Below, in pieces: positions 1-7,194 of a DNA stretch of 30,160 nucleotides. A program made the position numbers and the translations under genes. The notes beneath the pieces were generated by a model, which saw nothing but the letters and a program-made list of their open reading frames with translations, did no database searches and was not told the origin of the DNA. The first letter of the stretch is position 1. Every line of letters begins with the position of its first letter. Origin of the DNA: UBA12545 sp051024685 (GTDB taxonomy: Bacteria; Bacillota; DSM-521; Neomoorellales; Neomoorellaceae). The stretch lies in the NCBI GenBank assembly GCA_051024685.1, contig JAZHPA010000032.1:1-30160 (forward strand). Reading direction: 5' to 3'.

Positions 1-60
1 CCTGCCGGAGCCTTGAGCCAAGCGCTAGTTTGGCCCGCGAGGGAAGCCATAAGCGAGCGA

Positions 61-102
61 AAGCCAAGCAGGCCTGGAAGAAAAACTGGGGATAGCTCAG
101 CC
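61..102 (+). repeat. Left copy of an imperfect inverted repeat found at both window ends
   Basis: The block reads AAGCCAAGCAGGCCTG, a short variable spacer, then a run of A and TGGGGATAGCTCAGCC. The reverse complement of 30084-30128 has the same two blocks in the same order, with one inserted C in the first and a single A/G change in the second. The sequence AAGCGAGCGA lies next to both copies (52-61 and 30131-30140). This looks like an intergenic dispersed element. Its family is not recognised. Confidence 0.55.
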
Positions 103-128
103 TGCGTCCCTGAGCTATCCCACTTTTT
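89..128. terminator. Bidirectional intrinsic terminator
   Basis: A perfect 12-bp stem (GGGATAGCTCAG at 89-100 with CTGAGCTATCCC at 110-121) closes a 9-base loop. Five T follow on the + strand (124-128). On the - strand the stem is followed by the complement of an A run at 81-85, so it can stop transcription in both directions. It probably ends a rightward gene outside the window and the leftward MNT/HEPN transcript. Confidence 0.75.
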
Positions 129-437
129 AGCCTGTCACATCTAGGAGTTGAGCTGCTTGCCTGAACATCAAGAGATGACGAAATGGGATGCAGGTATTAA
201 GGTGGGTTGTGGCTGGGTTGCTTCAGGCTACGAAAGGCTTTTAGCGAATAAAGGGATATCGCGAGCTTTCTCTGCTAAGTACGGCTTTAAAGGGAGTCAT
301 TTTTGCACCAAATACTTCCCGGGAGGTGAAAACGACCTAAAAATGTGGAAGAGGCCGCTACCAAAATTCCACGACGTTTAGGACATCCTCCGTTTGCCGT
401 CACAATGGTTGTATTTTGTATGAAGCTCGAGGCTTTC

Positions 438-767
438 TCAATAAATTACTCTTCCCTCGGCTAGCGCCTGCTGAATAAAAGGCCGGCCTTTTATTTTTTT
501 CCATTCCTCGGGAGTATAGACCAGGATGTCCGTTGGTACACGAGGAGCCAGTTTACTGTATACGTAACCTGTGCGTTCCACAAAGGGCAAACTGGTATTT
601 AAAATTACGATGAGGTCTAAATCCGTAAACATATCAGACCGACCGCGGGCATAAGAACCAAAAAGAATAATTCTCTTCGCCCCCAGTTCACGCAGCTTAT
701 CCACCATGCGGTTCAATTCTTCTTCTAAAAGTTTCCTATAACGCTCTTCATCTCTTCCTATTGCCAT
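438..767 (-). CDS. MNT-domain minimal nucleotidyltransferase (antitoxin-type)
   Basis: This 109-residue protein is a minimal nucleotidyltransferase of the MNT family. The conserved GSYARG motif lies near residue 38, followed by an Asp-Leu-Asp pair in TDLDLIV and a third acidic residue in PTDILV, so the three catalytic carboxylates look intact. Known relatives (MntA) act as antitoxins that neutralise a partner HEPN protein by adding nucleotides to it. The gene lies 34 bases downstream of the HEPN gene on the same strand, which is the usual partner arrangement. A weak Shine-Dalgarno (AAGGTG) lies about 14 bases before the ATG. That it modifies this particular neighbour is inferred from the family and position. 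Confidence 0.85.
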   Translation of the reverse strand: MAIGRDEERYRKLLEEELNRMVDKLRELGAKRIILFGSYARGRSDMFTDLDLIVILNTSLPFVERTGYVYSKLAPRVPTDILVYTPEEWKKIKGRPFIQQALAEGRVIY

Positions 768-801
768 ATCCGGATGCTACACCTTCTTTCGTCTTGCGGT
801 A

Positions 802-1209
802 TTAGAGCCTTGTAAGCTCCGCCACGGTATCAACCACTTGAGCAGCTAGAGCTACCGCTTCCCGAGCGGTCTTCTGATTATAAACCCGCGCTGGAATGTC
901 ATCAGGCAATCCATTCGGGTATCTGGTCGGGATGTAGTACCCGTCCAGGATAGACCACGCGGCTCTCTTTTCTTCTATCCTCTTATCGTACTGGCCCGCT
1001 TTCTCGCTTAAAGTACTTACCGCATGGCCTAAAACAAGGAATTCTCCCTGAGCATACAAAAAAGCCTTAATGGCCTTCTCGGCTACTTGTTGAGCAAGAA
1101 AGCAGGCAATATGATAGCCCCCGTCTTCGGCCAGCTTGCGGGCCCACTTCAGGTCTTCTCGCGCCTGGTCTAACCACCTTCGGGCTTCTTCCATGGGTGA
1201 TTGCCTCAT
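802..1209 (-). CDS. HEPN-domain protein (toxin-type partner of the MNT gene)
   Basis: This 135-residue, mostly helical protein matches the PF05168-type HEPN family. It has the typical N-terminus with RRWLDQAREDL, a central FLAQQVAEKAIKAFL helix, and a C-terminal YYIPTRYPNGLPDDIP stretch. It is transcribed just ahead of the MNT gene, as in MNT/HEPN toxin-antitoxin modules. The R-x(4-6)-H ribonuclease motif of HepT-type toxins is not visible: the two histidines (in GGYHIA and LGHAVS) have no arginine at that spacing. It may therefore not be an RNase, or it may use other residues. A GGAGGG Shine-Dalgarno lies about 10 bases before the ATG. Confidence 0.85.
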   Translation of the reverse strand: MRQSPMEEARRWLDQAREDLKWARKLAEDGGYHIACFLAQQVAEKAIKAFLYAQGEFLVLGHAVSTLSEKAGQYDKRIEEKRAAWSILDGYYIPTRYPNGLPDDIPARVYNQKTAREAVALAAQVVDTVAELTRL

Positions 1210-1624
1210 AAGGGTGATTCCCTCCGTGTGTGGCTATATCATAGAGGGGGACATCGGTAAAAAAGTTGAACACGTGTACCATATATTTTTCGCTGAACTC
1301 CATATTTTTAACATCCGAGCCAACTTTTCTTCCGGCAAATAAGCTAGTCTAGTGTTTGGGCGTTAATAGCGGCCGCGATCATAGTTATACCTTTTTCATT
1401 GTAACACCCATTTATGGGAAAAACAACGATTGTCCAGCGCAAAGCCCCTTTGCAAGAGTAGTGTCCGCTATAGTATGCAAAAAGGGTGGGAGTAGGTGAA
1501 AGGATAATCCTGAAGAGAAACATTTTTGTGAGAGTAATTACTAGGCGCATGCAGCAAGCCGCCCAACTTGGGCGGCTTGCGCTTTGTGAAGGAAGAGGAA
1601 GGTGGCTATCCTGGCGTTTTTAGG
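1210..1624. other. Intergenic stretch without a supported gene
   Basis: The region between the HEPN gene and the acidic-protein gene is AT-rich and has no ORF with a convincing Shine-Dalgarno. On the - strand it must hold the HEPN/MNT promoter; TATGAT at about 1239-1244 is a possible -10 box. ACACGTGT (1270-1277), inside the near-palindrome GAACACGTGTACC, could be an operator. It also holds the strong hairpin at 1554-1580. Nothing else was recognised. Confidence 0.5.
1554..1583. terminator. Strong hairpin, possible terminator
   Basis: A perfect 11-bp stem (GCAAGCCGCCC at 1554-1564, GGGCGGCTTGC at 1570-1580) closes a 5-base loop. Only three T follow on the + strand and none on the - strand, so termination would be weak. 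It lies 44 bases past the stop of the leftward 127-residue gene and may mark the 3' end of that transcript. Confidence 0.5.
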
Positions 1625-2008
1625 TTAGGGGTCTATTTGCACCGGGTTAATTTCAATAGCACAAATACGGTGTACAGGGATTATGATTTTCCTCATGATC
1701 TGTTTATCAACGAGCTTGCCGCCACTGAATACCTTCATGAAAAGGCAATCGCCATGCGCCGGAACTAGAACAACAAAACCCGGGATGAAAAATAATTTGG
1801 ACCCGTTTATGACTTTTTTGCAACAATCGCCGCACTCGAACTCAATGCCAATTTTTTTATCTTCTTTTTCGTCCTCGTCTTTTTTATCCTCGTCGCGTTG
1901 TAACTCATTAATGAGAGACTCCAGTTCTTCCAATACCAGGTCCTTTTTTTCAGGTGAACCCTCTTTAATCTTGTCAAAAATTGTATTTGTATTAGCCTCT
2001 TGAGACAT
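1625..2008 (-). CDS. Small acidic hypothetical protein with a CGDCC motif
   Basis: This 127-residue protein is not recognised. Residues about 1-30 predict helix, residues about 35-52 are a run of Asp, Glu and Lys that is probably disordered, and then comes a compact part with ECGDCCKK followed by hydrophobic beta-like segments. The clustered cysteines could bind metal or be redox active. No signal peptide or membrane span is evident, although the FFIPGFVVLVP segment is strongly hydrophobic. AAGGAGCG precedes the ATG at good spacing, which supports a real gene. The palindrome at 2056-2071 in its promoter region matches one upstream of the marR gene, so it is probably a target of that regulator. 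The function is unknown. Confidence 0.7.
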   Translation of the reverse strand: MSQEANTNTIFDKIKEGSPEKKDLVLEELESLINELQRDEDKKDEDEKEDKKIGIEFECGDCCKKVINGSKLFFIPGFVVLVPAHGDCLFMKVFSGGKLVDKQIMRKIIIPVHRICAIEINPVQIDP

Positions 2009-2055
2009 GTGGAACGCTCCTTATTTTAATTTTTAATAACATAATATGTATCCAC

Positions 2056-2071
2056 ATGGAAAAGGTTCCAT
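2056..2071. promoter_or_regulatory. Palindromic operator, probable MarR site 1
   Basis: ATGGAA-AAGG-TTCCAT is a perfect 6+6 palindrome, 48 bases upstream of the 127-residue gene. A closely matching palindrome lies 45 bases upstream of the marR gene. The near-equal distances and shared half-sites suggest one regulator controls both. The identity of that regulator as the neighbouring MarR protein is inferred. Confidence 0.6.
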
Positions 2072-2121
2072 TTTAAGCTAAACAATTAAGCTAGAATTTG
2101 CTCATCAGCAACCTCGTCCTT

Positions 2122-2598
2122 TCACAGGCGTTCGATTATTTCTACCGCTTTACTTAAGTGCGTTATCAATTCTTCTACCTCTGACCTATCGAGCTTCTTA
2201 AGGATATTTAAGAGTATTTCCTGGTGTTCGGCCATGACCTTTTCCATGCGAGCTTTGCCTTCGGGGGTGAGCACCACTATATTTTTCCTCCGATCGCCGG
2301 GGGCCTCCATACGGGCGATAAGCCCTGCCTCCTCCAGGGAGTCCAGAAGTGTGGTAACCCCTCCTTTTTCTAAATCCAGCTTCCTGCTGAGTTCGCTGGG
2401 AGTGGCCGGCCCCTCGCAGTAAAGGAGGGTGATTAGCTTTTCCTGGTTCTTCTTCAGCCTCGCCTCACAGCTTTCACCTGCCCGAAAAGCGCGAAGGAAT
2501 TTCTGGTGGTGCAGCCCGAAAAACTTTATAAGGGTCTTGTGTAACTTGTTGGCCAGTCCCTTATCTATGCCTGCACCTGTTTCTGCACCTGAGCTCAT
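2122..2598 (-). CDS. MarR-family transcriptional regulator
   Basis: This 158-residue protein is a winged-helix regulator of the MarR family. The central region (about residues 50-115 from the chosen start) shows ATPSELSRKLDLEKGGVTTLLDSL, the recognition helix-turn-helix, followed by the wing GLIARMEAPGDRRKNIVVLTPEGK with the conserved Asp-Arg-Arg. Dimerisation helices flank it. MarR proteins usually repress their own gene and nearby ones until a ligand or oxidant binds. The reading frame extends upstream to 2712, but the Met at 2598 is preferred because AAGGGGGC precedes it at normal spacing and the extra 38 residues look unlike the family. The operator-like palindrome at 2643-2657 fits autoregulation. 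Confidence 0.88.
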   Translation of the reverse strand: MSSGAETGAGIDKGLANKLHKTLIKFFGLHHQKFLRAFRAGESCEARLKKNQEKLITLLYCEGPATPSELSRKLDLEKGGVTTLLDSLEEAGLIARMEAPGDRRKNIVVLTPEGKARMEKVMAEHQEILLNILKKLDRSEVEELITHLSKAVEIIERL

Positions 2599-2642
2599 AG
2601 ATTTTGCCCCCTTATAACACCTATAACGCCGGTCGTTTAAAT

Positions 2643-2657
2643 ATGGAAGGGCTCCAT
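2643..2657. promoter_or_regulatory. Palindromic operator, probable MarR site 2
   Basis: ATGGA-AGGGC-TCCAT lies 45 bases upstream of the marR start. Like the site at 2056-2071 it has ATGGAA/TCCAT half-sites followed by a T run, with a centre one base shorter. This is the expected position for autorepression. Confidence 0.58.
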
Positions 2658-2729
2658 TTTCATGATTTTCATGCGCAGTTGTGTCTCGGTTATGCAAGCA
2701 GTTAGAAATCATACAGTAAGAATTATAAC

Positions 2730-2930
2730 TTAAATGCAGTCGCTAATCAATACCACATCATCAATAAAGAGGCATTTATTTCCAGAACGAAACCACAGCT
2801 GTCGGCAGTGGAACCAGCCCGGCCACCAGACTACCAGAGCCTTTTTAATGGTCTTCTCCCTCAAGAGCAGCCTCCAGGTCTTCGAAGGTTGGCCTGGTAT
2901 TTCCTCTTTGACAATACAGACGGGTCTCAT
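2730..2930 (-). CDS. Possible small basic, tryptophan-rich protein
   Basis: The ATG at 2930 is preceded by AGGTGG at about 6 bases and opens a frame of 66 residues rich in Lys, Arg and Trp, including the stretch VVWWPGWFHCRQLWF. The frame stays open upstream to 3017, but no Shine-Dalgarno is seen there. It is not recognised. If real, it lies upstream of marR on the same strand, 131 bases away. Overlapping + strand frames are also open here, so it could be chance coding. Confidence 0.3.
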   Translation of the reverse strand: MRPVCIVKEEIPGQPSKTWRLLLREKTIKKALVVWWPGWFHCRQLWFRSGNKCLFIDDVVLISDCI

Positions 2931-2946
2931 GGATACCACCTGGGGC

Positions 2947-2975
2947 TTGACTATTTTGGTGTTATTGGTTATGCT
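2947..2975 (+). promoter_or_regulatory. SigmaA-type promoter for the surface-protein cluster
   Basis: TTGACT (2947-2952), a 17-base spacer and TATGCT (2970-2975) form a good vegetative promoter reading rightward. Transcription would start near 2982 and give a 5' leader of about 135 bases before the GTG at 3117. Confidence 0.6.
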
Positions 2976-3013
2976 GGAAATAACATAACGAAGTAGTTGT
3001 TTAATTCTACCAG

Positions 3014-3105
3014 CCATTGTGAGCGAGGATTCGTGAGACGGCTACTTCCAGAATCTACAATGGGGTTAGAAACTGGCAGGTTGGCACAACGAGCCAGGTA
3101 GGAGG
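3014..3105 (+). promoter_or_regulatory. Structured 5' leader of the surface-protein cluster
   Basis: The leader can fold into a long hairpin: CCATTGT (3014-3020) pairs with ACAATGG (3057-3063), and inside it GATTC (3028-3032) pairs with GAATC (3051-3055). A second hairpin pairs CTGGC (3073-3077) with GCCAG (3093-3097) and ends next to the ribosome binding site TAGGAGG. A fold abutting the ribosome binding site suggests control of translation. The sequence does not match the Moco aptamer found at 16424 or any riboswitch class recognised here. Confidence 0.4.
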
Positions 3106-3116
3106 AAATAACTACT

Positions 3117-4412
3117 GTGAGGTACAAGTACGTACGGGTCCCGCTTAGGTTGAAACCGACTCGTAAAGGCAAAACAGTTATCTTTCTTTTTCTCTTACCA
3201 GTGTTTTTCGTTGGAATCTGCCATTTCTCTTCAAGAAGCTCTGCCGCGCAGTTCGGTGGCCCGACAACAGAGGTTAGGGTGGTTAAGTATGCTTCAGACA
3301 AGAAAACAGTGCTCGCCGCACGAACTGTAAGTTATCAGTGGATGGAGGCTAACCTTCCAGTCCATGGAGATGGCAAGACGCATTATTACCACCAGGGACC
3401 TGTTTTTGAGCAAGCCTGGCGGCAGATTTATCCGGATAAACAGTATGACCCATGGGACCCGGAGGAAAAAGTCAATATCAAGAGTAGGGACTATGGGGCA
3501 GTCAAGGGGACCAACGTTAAAGACCTGTGTGACCTGGTCGGCGGGATGTCCCCTGGTGACGAGCTTAGGATTAAAGCCATCGACGGTTTTGCGAGGTGGT
3601 TTGCCTACGAAAACGTGTACCAGCCACCCGCCCGGCAGGGACCGTTGGTTCTTTGCTGGTATAACGCCGAGGAGGGCAAGGGAGGTGAACGACAGGGGGT
3701 AGGCTATGTGCCCAATTACTATGAGGGGATGCGGTTAGTTTTCTTTGCTGATACTAACCGGCAAGGCTACCACTGCTTCGGTAACTGGGACATGCACGAG
3801 TGTCTTCAAGAAAAATACTGGCACTTTTACAGTAGCGGAGGGGGAAAATATCCCTCTTCCAGCGGGCTTTCCATTAAATGGGTCAGCGAAATTGCCATTT
3901 ACTCCAAGATGCCCCCTACCCAGAAGGAAACTACCGGGGGGACCCCCAATGCAGCCACGCTACACCCGCCTAAGGAGTCTTCAGGGGACGGGCCTAAACA
4001 CGCCTCAAAGGGTTCTTCTTCCCCTGAACAAAGGAATGATGGACAGACCTCCGCAACGGCGACAGAAACTGGGGCAGACCGAGCCCCGGAACAGCTGCCC
4101 ACCGTGGGTATTTCCGTGGACCGAAACCAGGTAGCCTTTTCAGGAGGTGAAGCGGTCCGTATAACCAACATCGGAACCAGGGAGCTAGAAGTATATTTGG
4201 TAATCAACACCGAGGGAAAAACGTTGGCTAACGGTGGTCTCCCCCTGGTTTATGTTAACGATAAACTTTACAACCCCTCCCAGGCCATTGCCAGAGTGCC
4301 GCCGGCAGATATTCGCCTGGCTTCTGTTCGGCTTAAGGAGCCTTATCCTGAAAGCTGGGCAGAGGAGGTGAGGTTTACCTTTTGGGCCCAACCCGTTTTA
4401 CAGTCCAATTAG
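3117..4412 (+). CDS. Secreted SUOX-like domain protein with C-terminal beta domain
   Basis: The 431-residue protein starts with a long signal-like segment (hydrophobic residues 20-36). Residues about 50-265 form a domain shared with the proteins at 4484 and 7859, with the motifs YQWMEANLPVHGDGKTHYYHQ, KGTNVKDLCDLVGGM, IKAIDGFA and FGNWDMHECL. The pattern GT.(I/V)KDLC.LVGGM followed by a SxDG-type motif resembles the sulfite-oxidase-like molybdopterin-binding fold; that assignment is by pattern only. A Ser/Thr/Gly/Pro-rich linker (about 267-325) leads to a C-terminal beta-like domain (about 328-428). No membrane anchor or SLH repeat is present, so it is probably secreted. GTG is the start, with GGAGG upstream. 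It leads the transport-linked cluster, 71 bases before the next gene. Confidence 0.75.
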   Translation: MRYKYVRVPLRLKPTRKGKTVIFLFLLPVFFVGICHFSSRSSAAQFGGPTTEVRVVKYASDKKTVLAARTVSYQWMEANLPVHGDGKTHYYHQGPVFEQAWRQIYPDKQYDPWDPEEKVNIKSRDYGAVKGTNVKDLCDLVGGMSPGDELRIKAIDGFARWFAYENVYQPPARQGPLVLCWYNAEEGKGGERQGVGYVPNYYEGMRLVFFADTNRQGYHCFGNWDMHECLQEKYWHFYSSGGGKYPSSSGLSIKWVSEIAIYSKMPPTQKETTGGTPNAATLHPPKESSGDGPKHASKGSSSPEQRNDGQTSATATETGADRAPEQLPTVGISVDRNQVAFSGGEAVRITNIGTRELEVYLVINTEGKTLANGGLPLVYVNDKLYNPSQAIARVPPADIRLASVRLKEPYPESWAEEVRFTFWAQPVLQSN

Positions 4413-4483
4413 CCTCGCAGATTTTTTGGCGAACATGAAGATTGTGACTTGACGAGAAATCTCGAATATGGGAGGTTCTGGAG

Positions 4484-7105
4484 ATGTCCTTTAAGCGATT
4501 GCTTTTGAGGCTTCCACGAATTTCCTCGGGCAGCGCCCTTTCCGTTTTGCTAATAATAGCTTTTTTTTGCTTCTTGTTAGCCCTTCCGGCACCGGCACGT
4601 GCGACGACTACCTCGGTGCGTATAGTAAAGTACGCGGCTGACGGGAAAACCGTAGTTGCGGAAAAAAACGTAGACTACCAGTGGATGGAAGACAACCTGC
4701 CGGTGTACGGCGACGGATTAACTCATTACTATCACCAGGGACCTACTTTTGATGAGAACAACCTCTGGGACCCCTCGGAAACGGTAAACTTAAAGGATCA
4801 AGGCGCAGTTAAAGGAACGAGTATTAAGGATCTCTGTGAGCTGGTAGGGGGAATGGTTCCCGGAGAAACGGTGAGGATTAAAGCGAGCGACGGTTTTTCG
4901 AAAGACTTTCCTTATGCAAACGTTTACAACCCGCCCCCTGAGCAGGGCCCTATCGTTCTTACCTGGTACTGCAACGGAAAATACATACCCGAGTACGGGG
5001 ACGGCATGAAACTAGTTTTCCTTGCGCAAACGCAGAACAAAGACGGGCAATATGTCTTTGGAAACACCGATATGAAGGAGTGCCTTCCGGAACAGTACTG
5101 GCATTATTACGAGATGTACCCTACCAGCAATGGTTACACGGTAAAATACGTCAATGAGATAATAATCTTCAGCAATGAGGCGCCACCCGAACAGGAACCG
5201 GCATGGGAACTGGAATTGAGCGGGGCGGTTAGCAAGCGAATGAGCCAGGCGGAATTTGAAGAGGGTGTCCGGTGCCACGGGGTGGAATACAAGGATGATA
5301 GTGGTACCTGGAAAGGCATACCTCTCTGGTACCTGGTGGGAATGGTAGATGACGGCAAGGAACATGGTTCGGGAGCCTTTAACGACCAGCTGGCCCAGGG
5401 TGGGTACTCCGTTACCCTGATAGCCGGTGACGGGTACACCGTAACCTTGGATTCGAAGACCGTAGCGAGAAACAATAACTACATTGTGGCCTGCTTCCTT
5501 AACGGAGCGCCTTTACCGGCATCCGATGCTCAAGGGAAGGCCCTGGCACCGTTAAAACTAGTCGGTTCCGAAGTAAGCGGCGGGAAGAGGATCGGTAACA
5601 TTGTTAAGATCACTTTGGGGGTGGAACCCGCCCCGGTCCAGAAAAGTCTCACCTTGATCGGGCAGAAAACCCAGACCTTTACTCTGGACCAAATCAAAGC
5701 CCTGCCGAGTTACACTGCAAGGGGGGCGTTTAAAAAGTCCAGCGGCGCCATAGTAGGGCCCTACGAGTATACGGGGGTCAAAATAACCGATCTGGCCGAT
5801 CTGGTAGGGGGGATCGCCTCCTCGGGCATCAAGGTCACGTCACTCGATGGGTACTCCATGAGCTACACCTACGATCAAATCAATGGAAAATTGACCACCT
5901 ATAACCCCAAAACGGGTGACGAGGAGCCGGCTACCGGTCCGATAGTTATGATTGTGGCCTATGAAGAAAACGGAAGCCCTATACCGCTGGAAGAAGGTGG
6001 CCCTCTGCGGATCGCTTTTGTGGGGCAGGAAGCGCCGGTAACCGATGGTCACTTCTGGGTTAAGCAGATAAACCAAATTGAGATTTTGGGCGGAGTGGAA
6101 GAATGGCAACTGGAACTGGTAGGTGCTATAACTGAAACCATGGACCGCTCTACATTTGAAAGCGGCGCGGGCTGCCACCGGACGGTATACTTAGATGAGA
6201 ACGGCAACGAGTGGAGCGGAATCCCTCTTTGGATGCTGGTAGGGCGGGTTGACGACGGCGATTCGCACGATTTCAACGATGATGTGGCCAGTGCCGGCTA
6301 CGATGTTACGGTGGTTGCCGCTGACGGATACTGTAAAACCTTCAGCAGCCAGGTGGTAACCCGAAATAACGATATCATCGTGGCCAACGAAGTGAACGGG
6401 AGGCCGTTGACGGCAGCGGAGGGATGGCCGCTTAGGCTTACGGGTTCTGCCCTTCAGAAAGCGGAAAATGTAAAGAATGTGGTCAAGATCACCGTTTCGG
6501 TAGCCATGGCGCCTCCGACGCCGGCAGCGCCGACCAAGACCTTCGCCGATATCCAGGGCCACTGGGCGCAAAAAGACATCGAATTGATGGCCGGGCTGGG
6601 CATTGCGGGCGGCGTGGCTGCCGACCGGTTTGATCCGGACGGTCTGGTGACCCGGGCGCAGTTTGCCGCCTTCCTGGTGCGTAGTCTGGGCATCGCGGAG
6701 ACCAAGCCCGCCGCGGCGAGCTTTACGGATGTCGGACCTGAGGCCTGGTATTACGGTGCGGTAGAGGCTGCTAGGCAGGCGGGCCTGATAGGAGGTTATC
6801 CGGACGGGAGCTTTAAGCCCAATCAAGGCATCACCCGTGAGGAAATGACGGCTATGGCGGTAAGGGCCATGGCCAAGGCAGACAAGCTGGTCACGGTAGC
6901 CGATGCTGAAGGGGTACTGGCCCGGTTTGCGGACAAGGATACAATCGGCTCGTGGGTGCGGCAGCCTGTGGCCCAGGCGGTAGAGGCGGGCCTCGTGGGC
7001 GGTCGGGAAGGCAGTCGCCTCGCCCCTAAGGAGAACGCCACCCGGGCGGAGGCCGTGGGCATGCTTAAGCGTTTGCTGGTGAGTATTGGGCGCATCGGTA
7101 GGTAA
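4484..7105 (+). CDS. S-layer-anchored protein with four SUOX-like domains and three SLH repeats
   Basis: This 873-residue protein has a signal peptide (cleavage probably after Ala40). Domain A (about 42-235) matches the neighbours at 3117 and 7859. Domains B (240-380) and D (540-674) are alike: each has a Cys-His pair (residues 264-265 and 564-565), then W.GIPLW.LVG and a GDGY/ADGY motif, a layout like that around the cofactor-binding cysteine of YedY/sulfite-oxidase-type proteins. Domain C (388-537) matches the protein at 8772. Residues about 685-865 hold three SLH repeats (FADIQGHWAQ, FTDVGPEAWYY, FADKDTIGSWV), which attach proteins to cell-wall polymers. Inferred role: surface display of domains that bind a cofactor or oxoanion. 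A terminator follows. Confidence 0.82.
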   Translation: MSFKRLLLRLPRISSGSALSVLLIIAFFCFLLALPAPARATTTSVRIVKYAADGKTVVAEKNVDYQWMEDNLPVYGDGLTHYYHQGPTFDENNLWDPSETVNLKDQGAVKGTSIKDLCELVGGMVPGETVRIKASDGFSKDFPYANVYNPPPEQGPIVLTWYCNGKYIPEYGDGMKLVFLAQTQNKDGQYVFGNTDMKECLPEQYWHYYEMYPTSNGYTVKYVNEIIIFSNEAPPEQEPAWELELSGAVSKRMSQAEFEEGVRCHGVEYKDDSGTWKGIPLWYLVGMVDDGKEHGSGAFNDQLAQGGYSVTLIAGDGYTVTLDSKTVARNNNYIVACFLNGAPLPASDAQGKALAPLKLVGSEVSGGKRIGNIVKITLGVEPAPVQKSLTLIGQKTQTFTLDQIKALPSYTARGAFKKSSGAIVGPYEYTGVKITDLADLVGGIASSGIKVTSLDGYSMSYTYDQINGKLTTYNPKTGDEEPATGPIVMIVAYEENGSPIPLEEGGPLRIAFVGQEAPVTDGHFWVKQINQIEILGGVEEWQLELVGAITETMDRSTFESGAGCHRTVYLDENGNEWSGIPLWMLVGRVDDGDSHDFNDDVASAGYDVTVVAADGYCKTFSSQVVTRNNDIIVANEVNGRPLTAAEGWPLRLTGSALQKAENVKNVVKITVSVAMAPPTPAAPTKTFADIQGHWAQKDIELMAGLGIAGGVAADRFDPDGLVTRAQFAAFLVRSLGIAETKPAAASFTDVGPEAWYYGAVEAARQAGLIGGYPDGSFKPNQGITREEMTAMAVRAMAKADKLVTVADAEGVLARFADKDTIGSWVRQPVAQAVEAGLVGGREGSRLAPKENATRAEAVGMLKRLLVSIGRIGR

Positions 7106-7122
7106 AGCAGCGAGGAGGGCCT

Positions 7123-7164
7123 AGGGAAGGCGGGCAAGGCCCTGCCTTCCCTCAACCTCTTTTT
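7123..7164 (+). terminator. Intrinsic terminator after the SLH protein gene
   Basis: A 9-bp stem (AGGGAAGGC at 7123-7131, GCCTTCCCT at 7144-7152) is followed about 7 bases later by a run of T. It separates the first two surface genes from the five-gene membrane and transport group, so that group may depend on read-through or on a promoter not identified here. Confidence 0.7.
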
Positions 7165-7194
7165 GCTTATACTCGGGAAAGGGAAGTCATTGGG

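Noticed and set aside
148..381. 77-codon rightward frame after the first terminator
   Set aside because: It starts at TTG directly abutting AGGAG with no spacing, its ATG alternatives lack a ribosome binding site, and no family is recognised. It may be a decayed gene, but this cannot be supported.
1344..1550. 68-codon leftward frame
   Set aside because: It has no ribosome binding site and an unprotein-like composition.
6191..6826. 211-codon leftward frame opposite the SLH protein gene
   Set aside because: It is a shadow of the high-GC coding strand, with no start site and no family resemblance.
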